Shown piece by piece: positions 44,998 to 54,046 of a DNA stretch of 64,000 bases. The notes beneath the pieces are model-generated. The model searched no databases. It was given only the letters and a program-made list of their open reading frames with translations, and was not told the DNA's origin. The first letter of the stretch is position 1. Each line of letters begins with the position of its first letter. This DNA comes from Paraburkholderia susongensis (GTDB lineage: Bacteria; Pseudomonadota; Gammaproteobacteria; Burkholderiales; Burkholderiaceae), in NCBI RefSeq assembly GCF_900177725.1, contig NZ_FXAT01000008.1:186001-250000 (forward strand), in the 5' to 3' direction. Both the position numbers and the translations under genes were made by a program.

Positions 44998-45315
44998 TCA
45001 GGCCCAATGCCCTTCGACCCAGCGCCAGCTTGGACCGCGCTGCGCCCAATGCCCGGGCACCCAGTGATAGCCGACGCGAACCGGCTGCCAGTGCCCCGGC
45101 GCCCACACGTAACGGCCGTGCGCCCAGCGCCAGCGGCCCTGATCCCACACATAGCCCGCACGCGGCGCGGGTACGACTTCGACGCGCGGTGGCGGCGGCG
45201 CCATGGGCGCGATGATCACTTCGGCGAAGGCGGGCGCGGCCGTCAACGTGGCGGCGCAGCACAACGCGGCGGCGAGCGTGGCATTCATCAGACGGACCGT
45301 CCGGTTCGAGGTCAT
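44998..45315 (-). CDS. Secreted YXWXXGXW-repeat protein
   Basis: A 105-residue product with a signal peptide (LMNATLAAALCCAATLTAAP, end near AFAE) and repeated WxxGxW units: YVWDQGRWRW, YVWAPGHW, YHWVPGHW, WRWVEGHW. A GGGAGAT ribosome site precedes ATG 45315. Such proteins are periplasmic or surface-attached; function unknown. Confidence 0.78.
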   Translation of the reverse strand: MTSNRTVRLMNATLAAALCCAATLTAAPAFAEVIIAPMAPPPPRVEVVPAPRAGYVWDQGRWRWAHGRYVWAPGHWQPVRVGYHWVPGHWAQRGPSWRWVEGHWA

Positions 45316-45447
45316 GTCGGTATCTCCCTGAGAGGCCGGGGCCAGGAACGGCCCCGTTTTCTCTTTAACGCAGCAGCGGCAGAAATCCGTCGCGTGAGCC
45401 GCTGAGGTATTCTTGGTGGCTTCCTGACCTTTATTCCTACCTGCCCA

Positions 45448-46134
45448 ATGGCCGATTTTCCCTTCGATGCCGTGCTCTTCGACTGCGACGGCGTGCTTGT
45501 CGACTCCGAACCCATCACGAACCGCGTGCTCACCGAGATGCTCGGCGAGCTGGGCTGGCACCTGAGTGTCGAAGAGACGATGCGCATTTTCGTCGGCAAG
45601 ACCGTCAGAGACGAAGCCCCGCTGATCGAGGCGCGCACCGGCTTCGCGATCACCGCCGACTGGCTCAAGCAGTTTCGCGCGCGGCGCAACGCGGCGCTCG
45701 ATAACGAGTTACAGGCGATCGACGGCGCGCCCGCCGCAGTGCGCGCGCTGCATCGGACGCTCGACGGACGCATTGCGGTCGCATCGGGTGCGGACCGCGT
45801 CAAGGTCGAATTGCAGCTCGCAAAGGCCGGCATTCTCGACTGCTTTGCGGGGCGCATCTACAGCGGTCACGAAACGCCGCGCAGCAAGCCGTTTCCTGAT
45901 GTCTATCTCGCCGCGGCCGCGGGGCTTGGCGTGGATCCGAAACGCTGTGCGGTGATCGAGGACACGGTGACGGGCGCCACCGCGGGTGTCGCGGCTGGCG
46001 CGACTGTGTTTGGTTATTGCCCGGTGGAGCTTGGGCACAGCAGCGCGACCGCGTTGCATGGTGCGGGGGCGGTGCACGTATTCCGGGAGATGGCCGAGTT
46101 GCCCGCATTGCTCGCAGGATGGGTCACGCGCTGA
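45448..46134 (+). CDS. HAD-superfamily phosphatase/phosphoglucomutase-like
   Basis: The 228-residue protein has HAD motif I (LFDCDGVLVDSE), motif II (VASGAD), motif III (SKPFPDVYLAAA) and motif IV (CAVIEDTVTG). The DxD nucleophile pair and beta-phosphoglucomutase-like cap suggest a sugar- or phosphoglycolate-type phosphatase. Substrate not predictable. Confidence 0.88.
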   Translation: MADFPFDAVLFDCDGVLVDSEPITNRVLTEMLGELGWHLSVEETMRIFVGKTVRDEAPLIEARTGFAITADWLKQFRARRNAALDNELQAIDGAPAAVRALHRTLDGRIAVASGADRVKVELQLAKAGILDCFAGRIYSGHETPRSKPFPDVYLAAAAGLGVDPKRCAVIEDTVTGATAGVAAGATVFGYCPVELGHSSATALHGAGAVHVFREMAELPALLAGWVTR

Positions 46135-46343
46135 TCGCGCCGACGTGTTGGCGGTTGAACGACACCGGCCTGCCGCAAGTTGGCCGACGGCGATCAGTTT
46201 GCGGGTGCGCAGATGCAGTCGATCAACGCTCGAACCGGCACGGGCGTTGAATTGCGCCGCATGGCATGTTGCGTGCAGCTGGAACGCCCGAGCGCAAAGC
46301 ATTGGCGCGCTCGATACCCAGCCAACGTTGCCGGAGATTCATC

Positions 46344-46583
46344 ATGACCACCTTGACCCTCACCGACCTGTCGCGCTGCGACGAACTCGACCACGCCGTT
46401 GCACAGTCCATGCGCGGCGGCAGCTCGTGCTTCACGCGCGAAAGCTCGCCGTCATGCCAGGGTAGCAAGCCGCCGGTTTGCTACCCGCCGCACTACAACC
46501 CCTGCCCGCCGGTGCACTTCGGCTGCGGGCCGGTCTACACCCCGGTCTGCCATCCGCAGCCTGGCCACATCGTGCCGCTGTAG
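46344..46583 (+). CDS. Double-glycine, Cys/Pro-rich peptide precursor (candidate RiPP or bacteriocin)
   Basis: The 79-residue product splits into a leader, MTTLTLTDLSRCDELDHAVA then QSMRGG, and a 53-residue core. The leader is acidic and ends in Gly-Gly at 25-26, as in peptides cut by PCAT-type peptidase transporters. The core has six Cys (29, 38, 46, 54, 61, 69) spaced 7-9 residues apart, 13 Pro, 4 His and no Lys after residue 42. GGAG lies 7 bases before the ATG. No export or modification gene is adjacent. The class is not recognised; product role unknown. Confidence 0.65.
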   Translation: MTTLTLTDLSRCDELDHAVAQSMRGGSSCFTRESSPSCQGSKPPVCYPPHYNPCPPVHFGCGPVYTPVCHPQPGHIVPL

Positions 46584-46672
46584 AGCGACGCCTCGCGCCG
46601 CTTCGCTGAACGGCGCAATCTGGCATGCGGCCAGGGTTGGTGTGACCTGGCTGCATCGCGCATTTCATGCGT

Positions 46673-47020
46673 TTATTCGAAAGCCGGATCGATCGGTACA
46701 CGATATCCGACCGCGAACCGGGTCGTTTCGTTCGCCATTCCAACGACTGCGAGCAATTCACCGAACATCTCGTCGGTCATGTCGACGTCTTGCCGCGGCC
46801 GTATGGCTCGCGACGCAGCCACAGTTGTTCGTCACGCTGATCGTGACATATAGCAGTTCCTTCATCAGTAGATCGAGCGCGTCGGGAGCCATCACGTCCT
46901 TCTGACTCCCACCTGCGAGCGAGCGTCGGAGGATGCTCCGCGATGTACCTCCAGAAGTTGTTCACGTCGTCGACTTGGTGGGGCGCTTTGATGTCGTCGT
47001 AGACGGCTTTGACTTCGGGT
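46673..47020 (-). pseudogene. Frameshifted AhpD/carboxymuconolactone decarboxylase-type gene
   Basis: The minus strand reads, across three frames, EVKAVYDDIKAPHQVDDVNN then FWRYIAEHPPTLARRWES, then MAPDALDLLMKELLYVTISV then TNNCGCVASHTAAAR, then MTDEMFGELLAVVGMANETT then RFAVGYRVPIDPAFE and a stop. This is the whole C-terminal two thirds of a peroxidase-related AhpD-like protein with two frameshifts. The usual CxxC site is also changed to CGC. The 5' end abuts a 19-bp inverted repeat and overlaps the GNAT reading frame. Confidence 0.8.
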
Positions 47021-47750
47021 CGCGCTTCGATGCGGGCGCAGCATGTGCGCCCGCATCGAAGCGCATACGCACCGATTCCAGTTCCGTGGGCAGACGCGGC
47101 GAACGCGGCTTGCGGCGCGGCAAATCGACGAAGCCTAGTCGGTGATAAAGCGCTGCCGCACGCGAATTGCTCACGAGCACGTCAAGCACTATCTCGCGGT
47201 CTGCCGTCTCAAGGCCGTGCTGGTGTGCGACCTCACTGCGGATTGCATGTTTGAACAACGCGGAAAAAACGCCCGTGCCGCGCGCTTCGGCTAGCGTCGC
47301 ACAATGCGCAACAAGCGTCTGCGCGCGCTTTGGCTTCGGCAGCTCGGTTTCGAGCACGAGGCCGCGCAACAGCATCGGTACCGCGCGCAGCGGGCCAAAG
47401 TAGCGCAGCAGCGTCCAGACGACGTGCGGGTCGTCACTCAGTATGCGGCGGCCGTCGTGGGCCGCGAGAACGGCTACGATCCGGCCACGCGCATCGACGG
47501 CAACTTCGTGGCGCCGCCACGAAAAGCGTCCGCCAGAGAGCGCAAACGCGTGCTCCAGAAACGCAATGCATTGATGAGCCGGTACACCGATAAAAAACTC
47601 GAACTCGTGCTCGCCCGAGGCGAACACGAGCGGTGCGCACGCAGTCGCATCACTCGCACGCGCCGGGCGAAACGACAAGCAGGGAGATGCGGTCGCAAGT
47701 TCCTGCGCCGTGTCCGGTTTCGTATTTGCGGAGACGGAATTCATCGTCAT
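46962..47750 (-). CDS. GNAT-family acetyltransferase
   Basis: About 262 residues. GNAT features are LSFRPARASDATACAPLVFA near the N-terminus, an acetyl-CoA-loop region LAEARGTGVFSALFKHAIR, and VLDVLVSNSRAAALYHRLGF. The last ~35 residues after MRFDAG run through a 19-bp inverted repeat and into a CMD pseudogene in another frame, so the natural stop has probably been lost by rearrangement. ATG 47750 or 47744 are both possible. Confidence 0.75.
   Translation of the reverse strand: MTMNSVSANTKPDTAQELATASPCLSFRPARASDATACAPLVFASGEHEFEFFIGVPAHQCIAFLEHAFALSGGRFSWRRHEVAVDARGRIVAVLAAHDGRRILSDDPHVVWTLLRYFGPLRAVPMLLRGLVLETELPKPKRAQTLVAHCATLAEARGTGVFSALFKHAIRSEVAHQHGLETADREIVLDVLVSNSRAAALYHRLGFVDLPRRKPRSPRLPTELESVRMRFDAGAHAAPASKRDPKSKPSTTTSKRPTKSTT
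47022..47064. repeat. Perfect 19-bp inverted repeat with 5-bp loop
   Basis: Arms at 47022-47040 and 47046-47064 are exact reverse complements (GCGCTTCGATGCGGGCGCA and its complement) around GCATG. It lies at the junction of the GNAT gene and the CMD pseudogene. It could be a former terminator stem between genes or a rearrangement scar; no T-run follows on the minus strand. Confidence 0.85.
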
Positions 47751-47821
47751 GCTCGATATCCTGATTCGATGGCAGCGACTTTGCGCCACGGCAACCGTAG
47801 TAATATGGGATTTTCGCCTGC

Positions 47822-49306
47822 CTACACGCGCTTATGCGCCTGTCTCTCCTGCCACGACCAGTAGATCACCATCCCGAAGCCGACGCACACGGTCACGTCC
47901 AGTGGAATGAGGAAGTAATTCCCGTGTTGAAACCCCACCCAAACCGCTAGTGCCGAATAGAGGAACGTGAAAATCTCGCCCGCGAGCAACACGGAGTTGA
48001 TACGCGGCACGATGGCGCGATAGCCGTCCTTGCCCTTCGGCGTGCGGTGAAAATCGCCGTGCACGCCAAGCAATGCGCGCACACCGCCGACGAAGTAATA
48101 CCAAGCCATCGGCAGGAACATCGCGATATATCGGTAGGTATCCCACAGTGCTTTCAGGGCATTCGGCTTGCTATTGAATCGCGCTCCCCTGCGTGCGGCA
48201 AATGCGTTTTCCATACCCCAAAGCGCAACGAGGCTGAAGAATGCGAGCGCCCCCCACTGCATGCCCACGCTGTCGAAATGCACGAGGTACATGAGCGGCA
48301 AACTCAGCAATATCAGCACATAAATCGACGCAAGCAGCACCGAGGAAAACATTACGGAAATCGCATGCATGCGCTTCATCAACGGCATACGCTGCAGCAG
48401 CATCTGCTTGAGGTGCTTGAAGGCGCTATGAATCAGGCCACGCCCCCAACGCTCGCGCTGAATGCGATATGCGCTGATGGTCTCGGGCAGCACCGACATC
48501 GACACCACGTCGCGCAAATAAGCGTACTTCCAGTCGCCGAATTGTGCGCGGTAGCCGAGGTCGACATCTTCTGTCACCGTCGATGCATTCCAGCCACCCA
48601 GCGCATCAACGCACACCTTGCGCCATACGCACGAACTGCCGCTAAGCGATGCCATGTCGCCATCTTCGCTCAGGCCGACCGTCACGTATTGTTGATGGCC
48701 CATCTCCATCGCCTGGAAGCGCGTGAGAAATGACACGTCGCGATTTTCGTAACCGATGCCCGTTTGCAGAAATCCCAGTTTGGGATCTCTGAAACAAGGA
48801 ACGGTCTTCAGTAGAAAGTTGTCGGGTGGCACGAAATCCGCATCGAAAATTGCGAAGAATTCTCCACGCGACTGCTGAATGCCGTTGACCAGATTGCCGG
48901 CCTTGTAGCCCTTGCGGTCGCGCCGCCTGAGCAGACGAATATCGAAATCCTGCGCAGCGTAATGCTCGACTTTCCGGCGCGCGAGTTCGGTGGTGCCGTC
49001 CGACGAATCGTCCAGCACCAGAATTTCGAGCAATTGCGACGGATAACGCAGGCGACAAGCGGCGTCGATCAACCGCTCCACCACCTCGGATTCGTTGTAG
49101 ATGGGCAGCAGTACGCTCACTGACGGCCAGCGCTCGATGTCGGCTTCGTCCGCCGAATGCGCGAGCTCGGTCAGTTTGCGTCGCTCCACTTTTCGCGAAA
49201 TCAGAAAGACCCGCAGTTCAAGGAGCACGTACAGCGCGAAGTAGACGACTACAACGAGGAATATTGCCTGGCAAAACCAGGACAGCAACGTTGGCATAGC
49301 GATCAA
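47822..49306 (-). CDS. GT2 glycosyltransferase, membrane processive type
   Basis: The 494-residue protein has an N-terminal helix, a GT-A domain with VLLPIYNESEVVERLIDAAC, LDDSSDGT, DADF, TEDVDLGYR and QRERWGRG (D,D,D,QxxRW), and about four C-terminal helices. It resembles cellulose-synthase-like enzymes without PilZ and could polymerise or add the main-chain sugar of the polysaccharide. It is the most downstream gene of the cluster on the minus strand, 4 bp after the previous gene. Confidence 0.9.
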   Translation of the reverse strand: MIAMPTLLSWFCQAIFLVVVVYFALYVLLELRVFLISRKVERRKLTELAHSADEADIERWPSVSVLLPIYNESEVVERLIDAACRLRYPSQLLEILVLDDSSDGTTELARRKVEHYAAQDFDIRLLRRRDRKGYKAGNLVNGIQQSRGEFFAIFDADFVPPDNFLLKTVPCFRDPKLGFLQTGIGYENRDVSFLTRFQAMEMGHQQYVTVGLSEDGDMASLSGSSCVWRKVCVDALGGWNASTVTEDVDLGYRAQFGDWKYAYLRDVVSMSVLPETISAYRIQRERWGRGLIHSAFKHLKQMLLQRMPLMKRMHAISVMFSSVLLASIYVLILLSLPLMYLVHFDSVGMQWGALAFFSLVALWGMENAFAARRGARFNSKPNALKALWDTYRYIAMFLPMAWYYFVGGVRALLGVHGDFHRTPKGKDGYRAIVPRINSVLLAGEIFTFLYSALAVWVGFQHGNYFLIPLDVTVCVGFGMVIYWSWQERQAHKRV

Positions 49307-49310
49307 CTCC

Positions 49311-50396
49311 TCACAACTTCACGACCGCACTGATTTGCTCTAACCTCTGTGCCCAGGTGTGGTTCTCTCGCACATATTTCGCACCGGCTTCGGCACGATC
49401 GAGATCATCCTGCGACGGTCCGTGACGCAGTCGTGCTAACAGATCACGCGTCTCTTCGTAAGTATTCACAACGTGGCAGAAATCGCGGAAATAGCGATCC
49501 ACGGCACGGCTCGGGTTCGTTACCGCAATGCCCCCGCACGCCAGAATCTCAAGCAGGCGGCGAGAAAACATGGTTTCTGAACTCGTGACCGAATTCACGT
49601 TGAGAGAAACCACGTGCGACTTGTAGACGTTCGCTGTCTCGCGGTGCGGCACCTTGCCGTGCAGGCGCATCTGGCTCGTCTTCGGAAAGCGGAACTCGAG
49701 ATGGCGCGATAGCCGGTCGTGGTTCCGGTCGAACACATTGAGTGGCATCTGGTTGTGCTCGCAGATCTCGAACACCATGTCGAGAAAACGGCGCCGCTCA
49801 TTCAGAATACGGCGGTAATAACTGCCCGTAAAACAGACTTCGTTGCGCGTGAAATTGAAGCCTGTGAAGCTGTGAAAAGCCGGCTGAAACGGCATAACCA
49901 GCGTATTCACAGGCACATGCGCGGGCACTTGCCGGCGATAGCGTTCGAGGCATTCTTCGTCTGTCGTGAAGACGTAATCGAACGCCTTCGCCACGTCGAT
50001 GAACGCTTCGAAGAACGGACCGTCGTCCTTGTTCCAGAACACCGTGGGAATTCCGGCCTTGCGCGCGAAATCGACCAGATGAAAAATCGCCTTTGGCTTC
50101 GTGAGGCGAAGCATTTTTGGCTGCTTCGCCAGTTCATAGCGCCAGCTTCCATTCACGCCGTGAAAGGCCGATTCGGCGAGCACCAGGTCCGGCTTCCAGT
50201 AGCCGATGACGTCGCGGTAATTCGACGGCGTCATCACGCGCACACGGCATTCGGCGGATAGACAGTCTGCCGTGAAATAGTCCGTGACGAGCGCAATCTT
50301 CAGCCGGCCAAAGCGGCCGGCCCGTTCGACATCTTCCGATACTTTCGGATAGTCGTAGACCAGTGAACCCAGCCTTCTAATGACTCTGCCAACCAT
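49311..50396 (-). CDS. CgeB-like glycosyltransferase
   Basis: The 361-residue protein has a GT-B fold. The N-terminal part includes IALVTDYFTADCL and DLVLAESAFHGVNGSW; the C-terminal part includes VCFTGSYYRRILNERRRF, HVVSLNVNSVTSSETMFSRR and LLEILACGGIAVTNPSRAVD. This is the pattern of CgeB/Glyco_trans_1_2 enzymes. ATG 50396 (MVGRVIRRLG) begins 5 bp after the GT4 stop. Confidence 0.82.
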   Translation of the reverse strand: MVGRVIRRLGSLVYDYPKVSEDVERAGRFGRLKIALVTDYFTADCLSAECRVRVMTPSNYRDVIGYWKPDLVLAESAFHGVNGSWRYELAKQPKMLRLTKPKAIFHLVDFARKAGIPTVFWNKDDGPFFEAFIDVAKAFDYVFTTDEECLERYRRQVPAHVPVNTLVMPFQPAFHSFTGFNFTRNEVCFTGSYYRRILNERRRFLDMVFEICEHNQMPLNVFDRNHDRLSRHLEFRFPKTSQMRLHGKVPHRETANVYKSHVVSLNVNSVTSSETMFSRRLLEILACGGIAVTNPSRAVDRYFRDFCHVVNTYEETRDLLARLRHGPSQDDLDRAEAGAKYVRENHTWAQRLEQISAVVKL

Positions 50397-50401
50397 TCCC
50401 C

Positions 50402-51715
50402 TCACCCCGCACTCTTGGGTAGTGCCTCGATGACAAAATCGCGCCAGCAACGCCGCGTGGTCGCGTATTCTTTTGCTCGCTCGCCGAGCGCGGCGAGCGC
50501 CGTGCGATCGGCCAATGCCGTTTCGATCACGCGCGCGAGATCCGCCGCGTCGCCCGCGTTGAAGAACCAGCCTGCGGGGCGTGCGCCCATTTCGTCGCGG
50601 AACACCGGCAGGTCGGGCACGATGACCGGTTTACCCATCGCCATCGCCTCGACGAGCTTGATGGGCGGCACGATCTCGCAAACCTTGAACGGTTTGCGCG
50701 GAATGCACACGAGCGCGCAACGGCTCAACGCCTCATGCGCCTGTTGTGGCGACGTGCGGCCCAAAAAGCGGATCTGCTCCGACAAGCCGAGGCGCTGCAC
50801 CTGCGCTTCAAGCGCCGCACGCGCTTCGCCGTCGCCGATGATCATCACGTTCGGCTGCGCGCCGCGTGCACGTAGTTGCGCCACCGCGTCGATCAGCGTA
50901 TCGAGGCCTTCGTAGCCCATCAACGAACCCGCGTAGCCTATCGTGTTCGGTTCGAGTTCGCGTGGCGTGATCATTGCAAACCGCTCGGGCTCCACGCAAT
51001 TGGGCAGCAGAAACATCCGTTCTTCCGCAATGCCCCAGCGCTCACGAGCGAAGCGACCCAGTTGCTCCGAAATCACGAAGACACGGTCCGCGTGCTGTGC
51101 GACCAGGCCTTCCAATTCCAGACCTTGCCTGAACCCTTGACGTCCCTCGAAATGCGGCAGACGCGAAATGCGCGTGAGTTCCCACAAGCCACGCATTTCG
51201 TATTGGAAAGGGATGCCCAATTGCCGCGCGGCCAACAGTGCGGGCAACGCATTGACGTGATTCGACGCCGCGTGAATCACCGACACTCGATGCTGCTTCG
51301 CCCACTGCGCCAGCACGCGTGCGGCTTGCATTGCATAAAGCAGCACCGGACGGTTGTTGGCCGGTCCGGCTACGTGCCGATAGCGCACTTCTCCAACCTG
51401 TGTTTCGTCGCCCTCGGCATCGCGCAAACGGTCGACGCGATCAAACGGATAGCCCGGACGCGTCAACGCATGCACGCTGCCGCCAGCCGATCGCATTGCA
51501 CGGATGATTTCGTGCGTGCGCGTGGTGTAACCGCTCGTGTGGTACGGCAATGCGCTTGCGGCCACGTAAAGCAGGTTCGGCGAACCCGCCTGGAACGCCC
51601 GTGTATTCGCGGAGCGTTTCAGTTTGTGCTCCAGCGCCCGGACGGTGAGCCATCGGCTGAAACCGAGGTAGGGCTCGGTCACGAACGTCTGCAGAGAATT
51701 GAGTAGGCCGCTCAT
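50402..51715 (-). CDS. GT4 glycosyltransferase (module A)
   Basis: The 437-residue GT-B enzyme has an N-terminal acceptor domain (PNLLYVAASALPYHTSGYTT) and a GT4 donor domain (TIGYAGSLMGYEGLDTLIDA, VMIIGDGEARAALEAQVQRL, PPIKLVEAMAMGKPVIVPDL). Its start overlaps the deacetylase stop as ATGA. A truncated relative of this gene is found at 54874-55182, so the deacetylase-GT4 pair was duplicated here. Confidence 0.9.
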   Translation of the reverse strand: MSGLLNSLQTFVTEPYLGFSRWLTVRALEHKLKRSANTRAFQAGSPNLLYVAASALPYHTSGYTTRTHEIIRAMRSAGGSVHALTRPGYPFDRVDRLRDAEGDETQVGEVRYRHVAGPANNRPVLLYAMQAARVLAQWAKQHRVSVIHAASNHVNALPALLAARQLGIPFQYEMRGLWELTRISRLPHFEGRQGFRQGLELEGLVAQHADRVFVISEQLGRFARERWGIAEERMFLLPNCVEPERFAMITPRELEPNTIGYAGSLMGYEGLDTLIDAVAQLRARGAQPNVMIIGDGEARAALEAQVQRLGLSEQIRFLGRTSPQQAHEALSRCALVCIPRKPFKVCEIVPPIKLVEAMAMGKPVIVPDLPVFRDEMGARPAGWFFNAGDAADLARVIETALADRTALAALGERAKEYATTRRCWRDFVIEALPKSAG

Positions 51716-52686
51716 GCTCGCGCTTTCCCCTGCGGCTTGATCTCCGCATGAGCGAGATCGACCGTCTTCGCCGTCTTGATGCGGCCGCGCGCGTGCAGAT
51801 CGAGAAACTCGGCGGTCGTGATCACATCGTAGTCTTTCGTCAGACGTGACACCAGCTTGCGGTAGCCCTCGACGCGCTGGTCATCGCGATACGTCGCGTA
51901 GCCCTTTTCGTCCCAGTAGAGCAGCGACCACGAATGCAGCAGGAAAATCGAGAACATCGGACTGCCGCTGAATGCGTCGAAAAGCAGCTTTCCCCACCAC
52001 GGACGAAACCGGAAATACGGTGATTCCGGGTACGTGAGGCGCGCCCACCACTCGTCCTTGCCGACCTTCGGCAGGATCTTCTTCTCCGTCATCGGTACTT
52101 CGATCACGCCATTGGACCAGGCAAACGGATGGTTCGTGGGCTCACTGAACAAGCATTGAGTTGCGTGCACGGCGCACATCGAGTTATTGAACGACAACGG
52201 TATGCCTGCAGCTTCCAGCGCACGTATCGTGCACGCATTCCACCGAAATGAACCTGCACGATGCGCAAGCACCGGCTTGCCCGTCTGCTCGGAAATCAGA
52301 TCGCCAAAATACTTGATGACGAATTCGGCGCGCGCATCGTCGGTATATTGGTTCATGTATTGGGGCCGGCGATCCAACCCGTGCTCAGCCCAGAACGAAT
52401 CGGGCAAATACTCGGGATGCGTGTGCAGTTGCACGTCCTGCCCGACCGAGTCGAGCCAACGTACGACCTCGCGCGTTTCGTCGAGATACGACCAGGGGCC
52501 GCATTGATCGACGAAGTACACATGCTTGACGCCGAACTCATCGCCGATCTCGGCCATCTCACGAATCCCCGCGGTACCGCGGTCGTGCACGCCCCACATG
52601 AGCCGCTTGACGTGATCGTGCGGCGCGCGCTTGGGGAGCGCCTCCGTATCGACCGTCAACATCGCATAACGATTCTTGTACATCAT
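51712..52686 (-). CDS. Polysaccharide deacetylase-like protein (module A copy)
   Basis: The 324-residue protein has a NodB-like pattern: TVDTEA (catalytic Asp region), VQLHTHPEYLPD (HxHP metal site) and LAHRAGSFRWN (Arg motif). It probably deacetylates a sugar or lipid-linked glycan. It shares most of its sequence with the protein at 52875-53837. It overlaps the GT4 start as ATGA. Confidence 0.82.
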   Translation of the reverse strand: MMYKNRYAMLTVDTEALPKRAPHDHVKRLMWGVHDRGTAGIREMAEIGDEFGVKHVYFVDQCGPWSYLDETREVVRWLDSVGQDVQLHTHPEYLPDSFWAEHGLDRRPQYMNQYTDDARAEFVIKYFGDLISEQTGKPVLAHRAGSFRWNACTIRALEAAGIPLSFNNSMCAVHATQCLFSEPTNHPFAWSNGVIEVPMTEKKILPKVGKDEWWARLTYPESPYFRFRPWWGKLLFDAFSGSPMFSIFLLHSWSLLYWDEKGYATYRDDQRVEGYRKLVSRLTKDYDVITTAEFLDLHARGRIKTAKTVDLAHAEIKPQGKARA

Positions 52687-52874
52687 TATCAGTTCAATTT
52701 AAGCAACGCCTTCCACTCCAGCTCGCTCGCCAGTCCTACGGTCCAGCGGCACGATGTATGCATTGCGATTCCGTCGGCACGTTGCCCCGCATTGCGTTCA
52801 AGCGAGCGAACGGGCAGCCAGCAACCGAAGTTCAGCCGCCAGGCGTTGAATAGGATTGGTCGGGACGCTTTTGC
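52687..52874 (-). pseudogene. C-terminal remnant of an upstream cassette gene (module A)
   Basis: The gap between the two deacetylase genes reads on the minus strand as an open frame ending TVGLASELEWKALLKLN and a stop 3 bases before the deacetylase start. A related ending is found upstream of the second deacetylase (EGEWKVLLEMYSL). Both may be tails of a gene related to the one at 55354, which ends ATLLEWGAVP, but that link is tentative. No start or intact domain is present. Confidence 0.45.
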
Positions 52875-53837
52875 CTACTTGTACGCAGCCAATTCCGCTC
52901 GGGCAAGCTCGACCGTATGCGTTGTCTTAATCTTGCCCCGTGCATGGAGGTCCAGAAAGTCCGTAGTAGTGATAACGTCGTAGTCCTTGGTCAGGCGGAA
53001 CAGCAGTTTTCTATATCCTTCCAAGCGCTGATCGTCCCGGTATGTGGCATGGCGCTGCTCGTCCCAATACAACAGGGACCAAGAATGCAATAGGAAAACC
53101 GACAATTCGGGACTGCCGCTAAAAACATCGAACAGCGATTTTCTCCACCAAGGACGAACCCGGAAATAGGAGGATTCCGGATACGTCAGGCGGGCCCACC
53201 ACTCCTTCTTGCCCACCTTGGACTTGATTCTTTTCTCAGTCGTGGGCACCTCAATCACACCGTTGGACCAGAGAAACGGGAGATTCGTGGGTTCGCTGTA
53301 GACGCATTGCCCCACATGCACGGCACTCATCGAATTATTGAACGACAGCTGGATGCCCGCAACCTTGAGCGCTCGAATCGTGCCGGCATTCCAGCGGAAC
53401 GATCCTCCCCGGTGCGCAAGCACGGGCTTGCCGGTGCACTCCGAAAGTAGGGTGCCGAAATGCTTGATCACAAGTTCGGCTCGACTATCTTCCGCATATT
53501 GATTCATGTGCTTCGGATGCCGGGCCAGTCCATGTTCGTCCCAAAAGGCATCAGGCAAATACTCCGGATGAGTATGCAATTGAACATCCTGCCCCGCCGC
53601 ATCAAGCCAGCGCATCACCTCGCGCGTCTCATCCAGCCGGGAATAGGCCCCGCACGCATCGACAAAGAAAACGTGCTTGACGCCGAACTCATCACCGATT
53701 GCGGCCATCTCCGCAATACCGGCCTGGCCTTTCTCGTGCCTCCCCCACATAAGCCGCGTAACGTGATCGTCCGCCGCGCGCCTGGGCAGTGCCTCAGTAT
53801 CCACCGTCAACAGGGCATAACGATTCTTTCCGATCAT
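52875..53837 (-). CDS. Polysaccharide deacetylase-like protein (module B copy)
   Basis: The 320-residue protein is a close paralogue of the one at 51712: TVDTEALPRRAADDHVTRLM, VQLHTHPEYLPDAFW, LAHRGGSFRWNAG, and VFLLHSWSLLYWDEQ are all shared. It therefore keeps the predicted metal and catalytic residues. The region is less G/C-rich than module A, so the copies differ in composition and may not be a recent duplication within this genome. No GT4 gene follows it directly. ATG 53837 (MIGKNRYALL) matches the sister start; the open frame extends 10 codons further. Confidence 0.82.
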   Translation of the reverse strand: MIGKNRYALLTVDTEALPRRAADDHVTRLMWGRHEKGQAGIAEMAAIGDEFGVKHVFFVDACGAYSRLDETREVMRWLDAAGQDVQLHTHPEYLPDAFWDEHGLARHPKHMNQYAEDSRAELVIKHFGTLLSECTGKPVLAHRGGSFRWNAGTIRALKVAGIQLSFNNSMSAVHVGQCVYSEPTNLPFLWSNGVIEVPTTEKRIKSKVGKKEWWARLTYPESSYFRVRPWWRKSLFDVFSGSPELSVFLLHSWSLLYWDEQRHATYRDDQRLEGYRKLLFRLTKDYDVITTTDFLDLHARGKIKTTHTVELARAELAAYK

Positions 53838-54046
53838 AGACTGTACATTTCCAGTAAAACTTTCCACTCGCCCTCACTCACCAACTCCGCTGCCGGCGGA
53901 TCGATGCTGGCAGTGCGACAACGCCATGCCAGAAGGGCGCACTTTCATTCTCGATAAGAACGCCCATCGCCACTCAGTTCCGGTAGATACTCCGCTAACA
54001 AATCCCGACGGGGCAAATATTCGCCCAAGTTTCCCAAAGAGTTACC
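53838..54046 (-). pseudogene. C-terminal remnant ahead of the module B deacetylase
   Basis: The minus strand near the deacetylase start reads CALLAWRCRTASIDPPAAEL then VSEGEWKVLLEMYSL and a stop that overlaps the deacetylase ATG. LAWRCR compares with LAWRYR in the 176-residue protein at 55354, so this looks like the tail of a second copy. The rest of the gap (to 54046) shows nothing recognisable. Confidence 0.45.

Noticed and set aside
47822..49306. Second cellulose synthase
   Set aside because: It has D,D,D,QxxRW but no PilZ domain and no bcsB partner, and sits in a heteropolysaccharide cluster, so a general GT2 call is safer.
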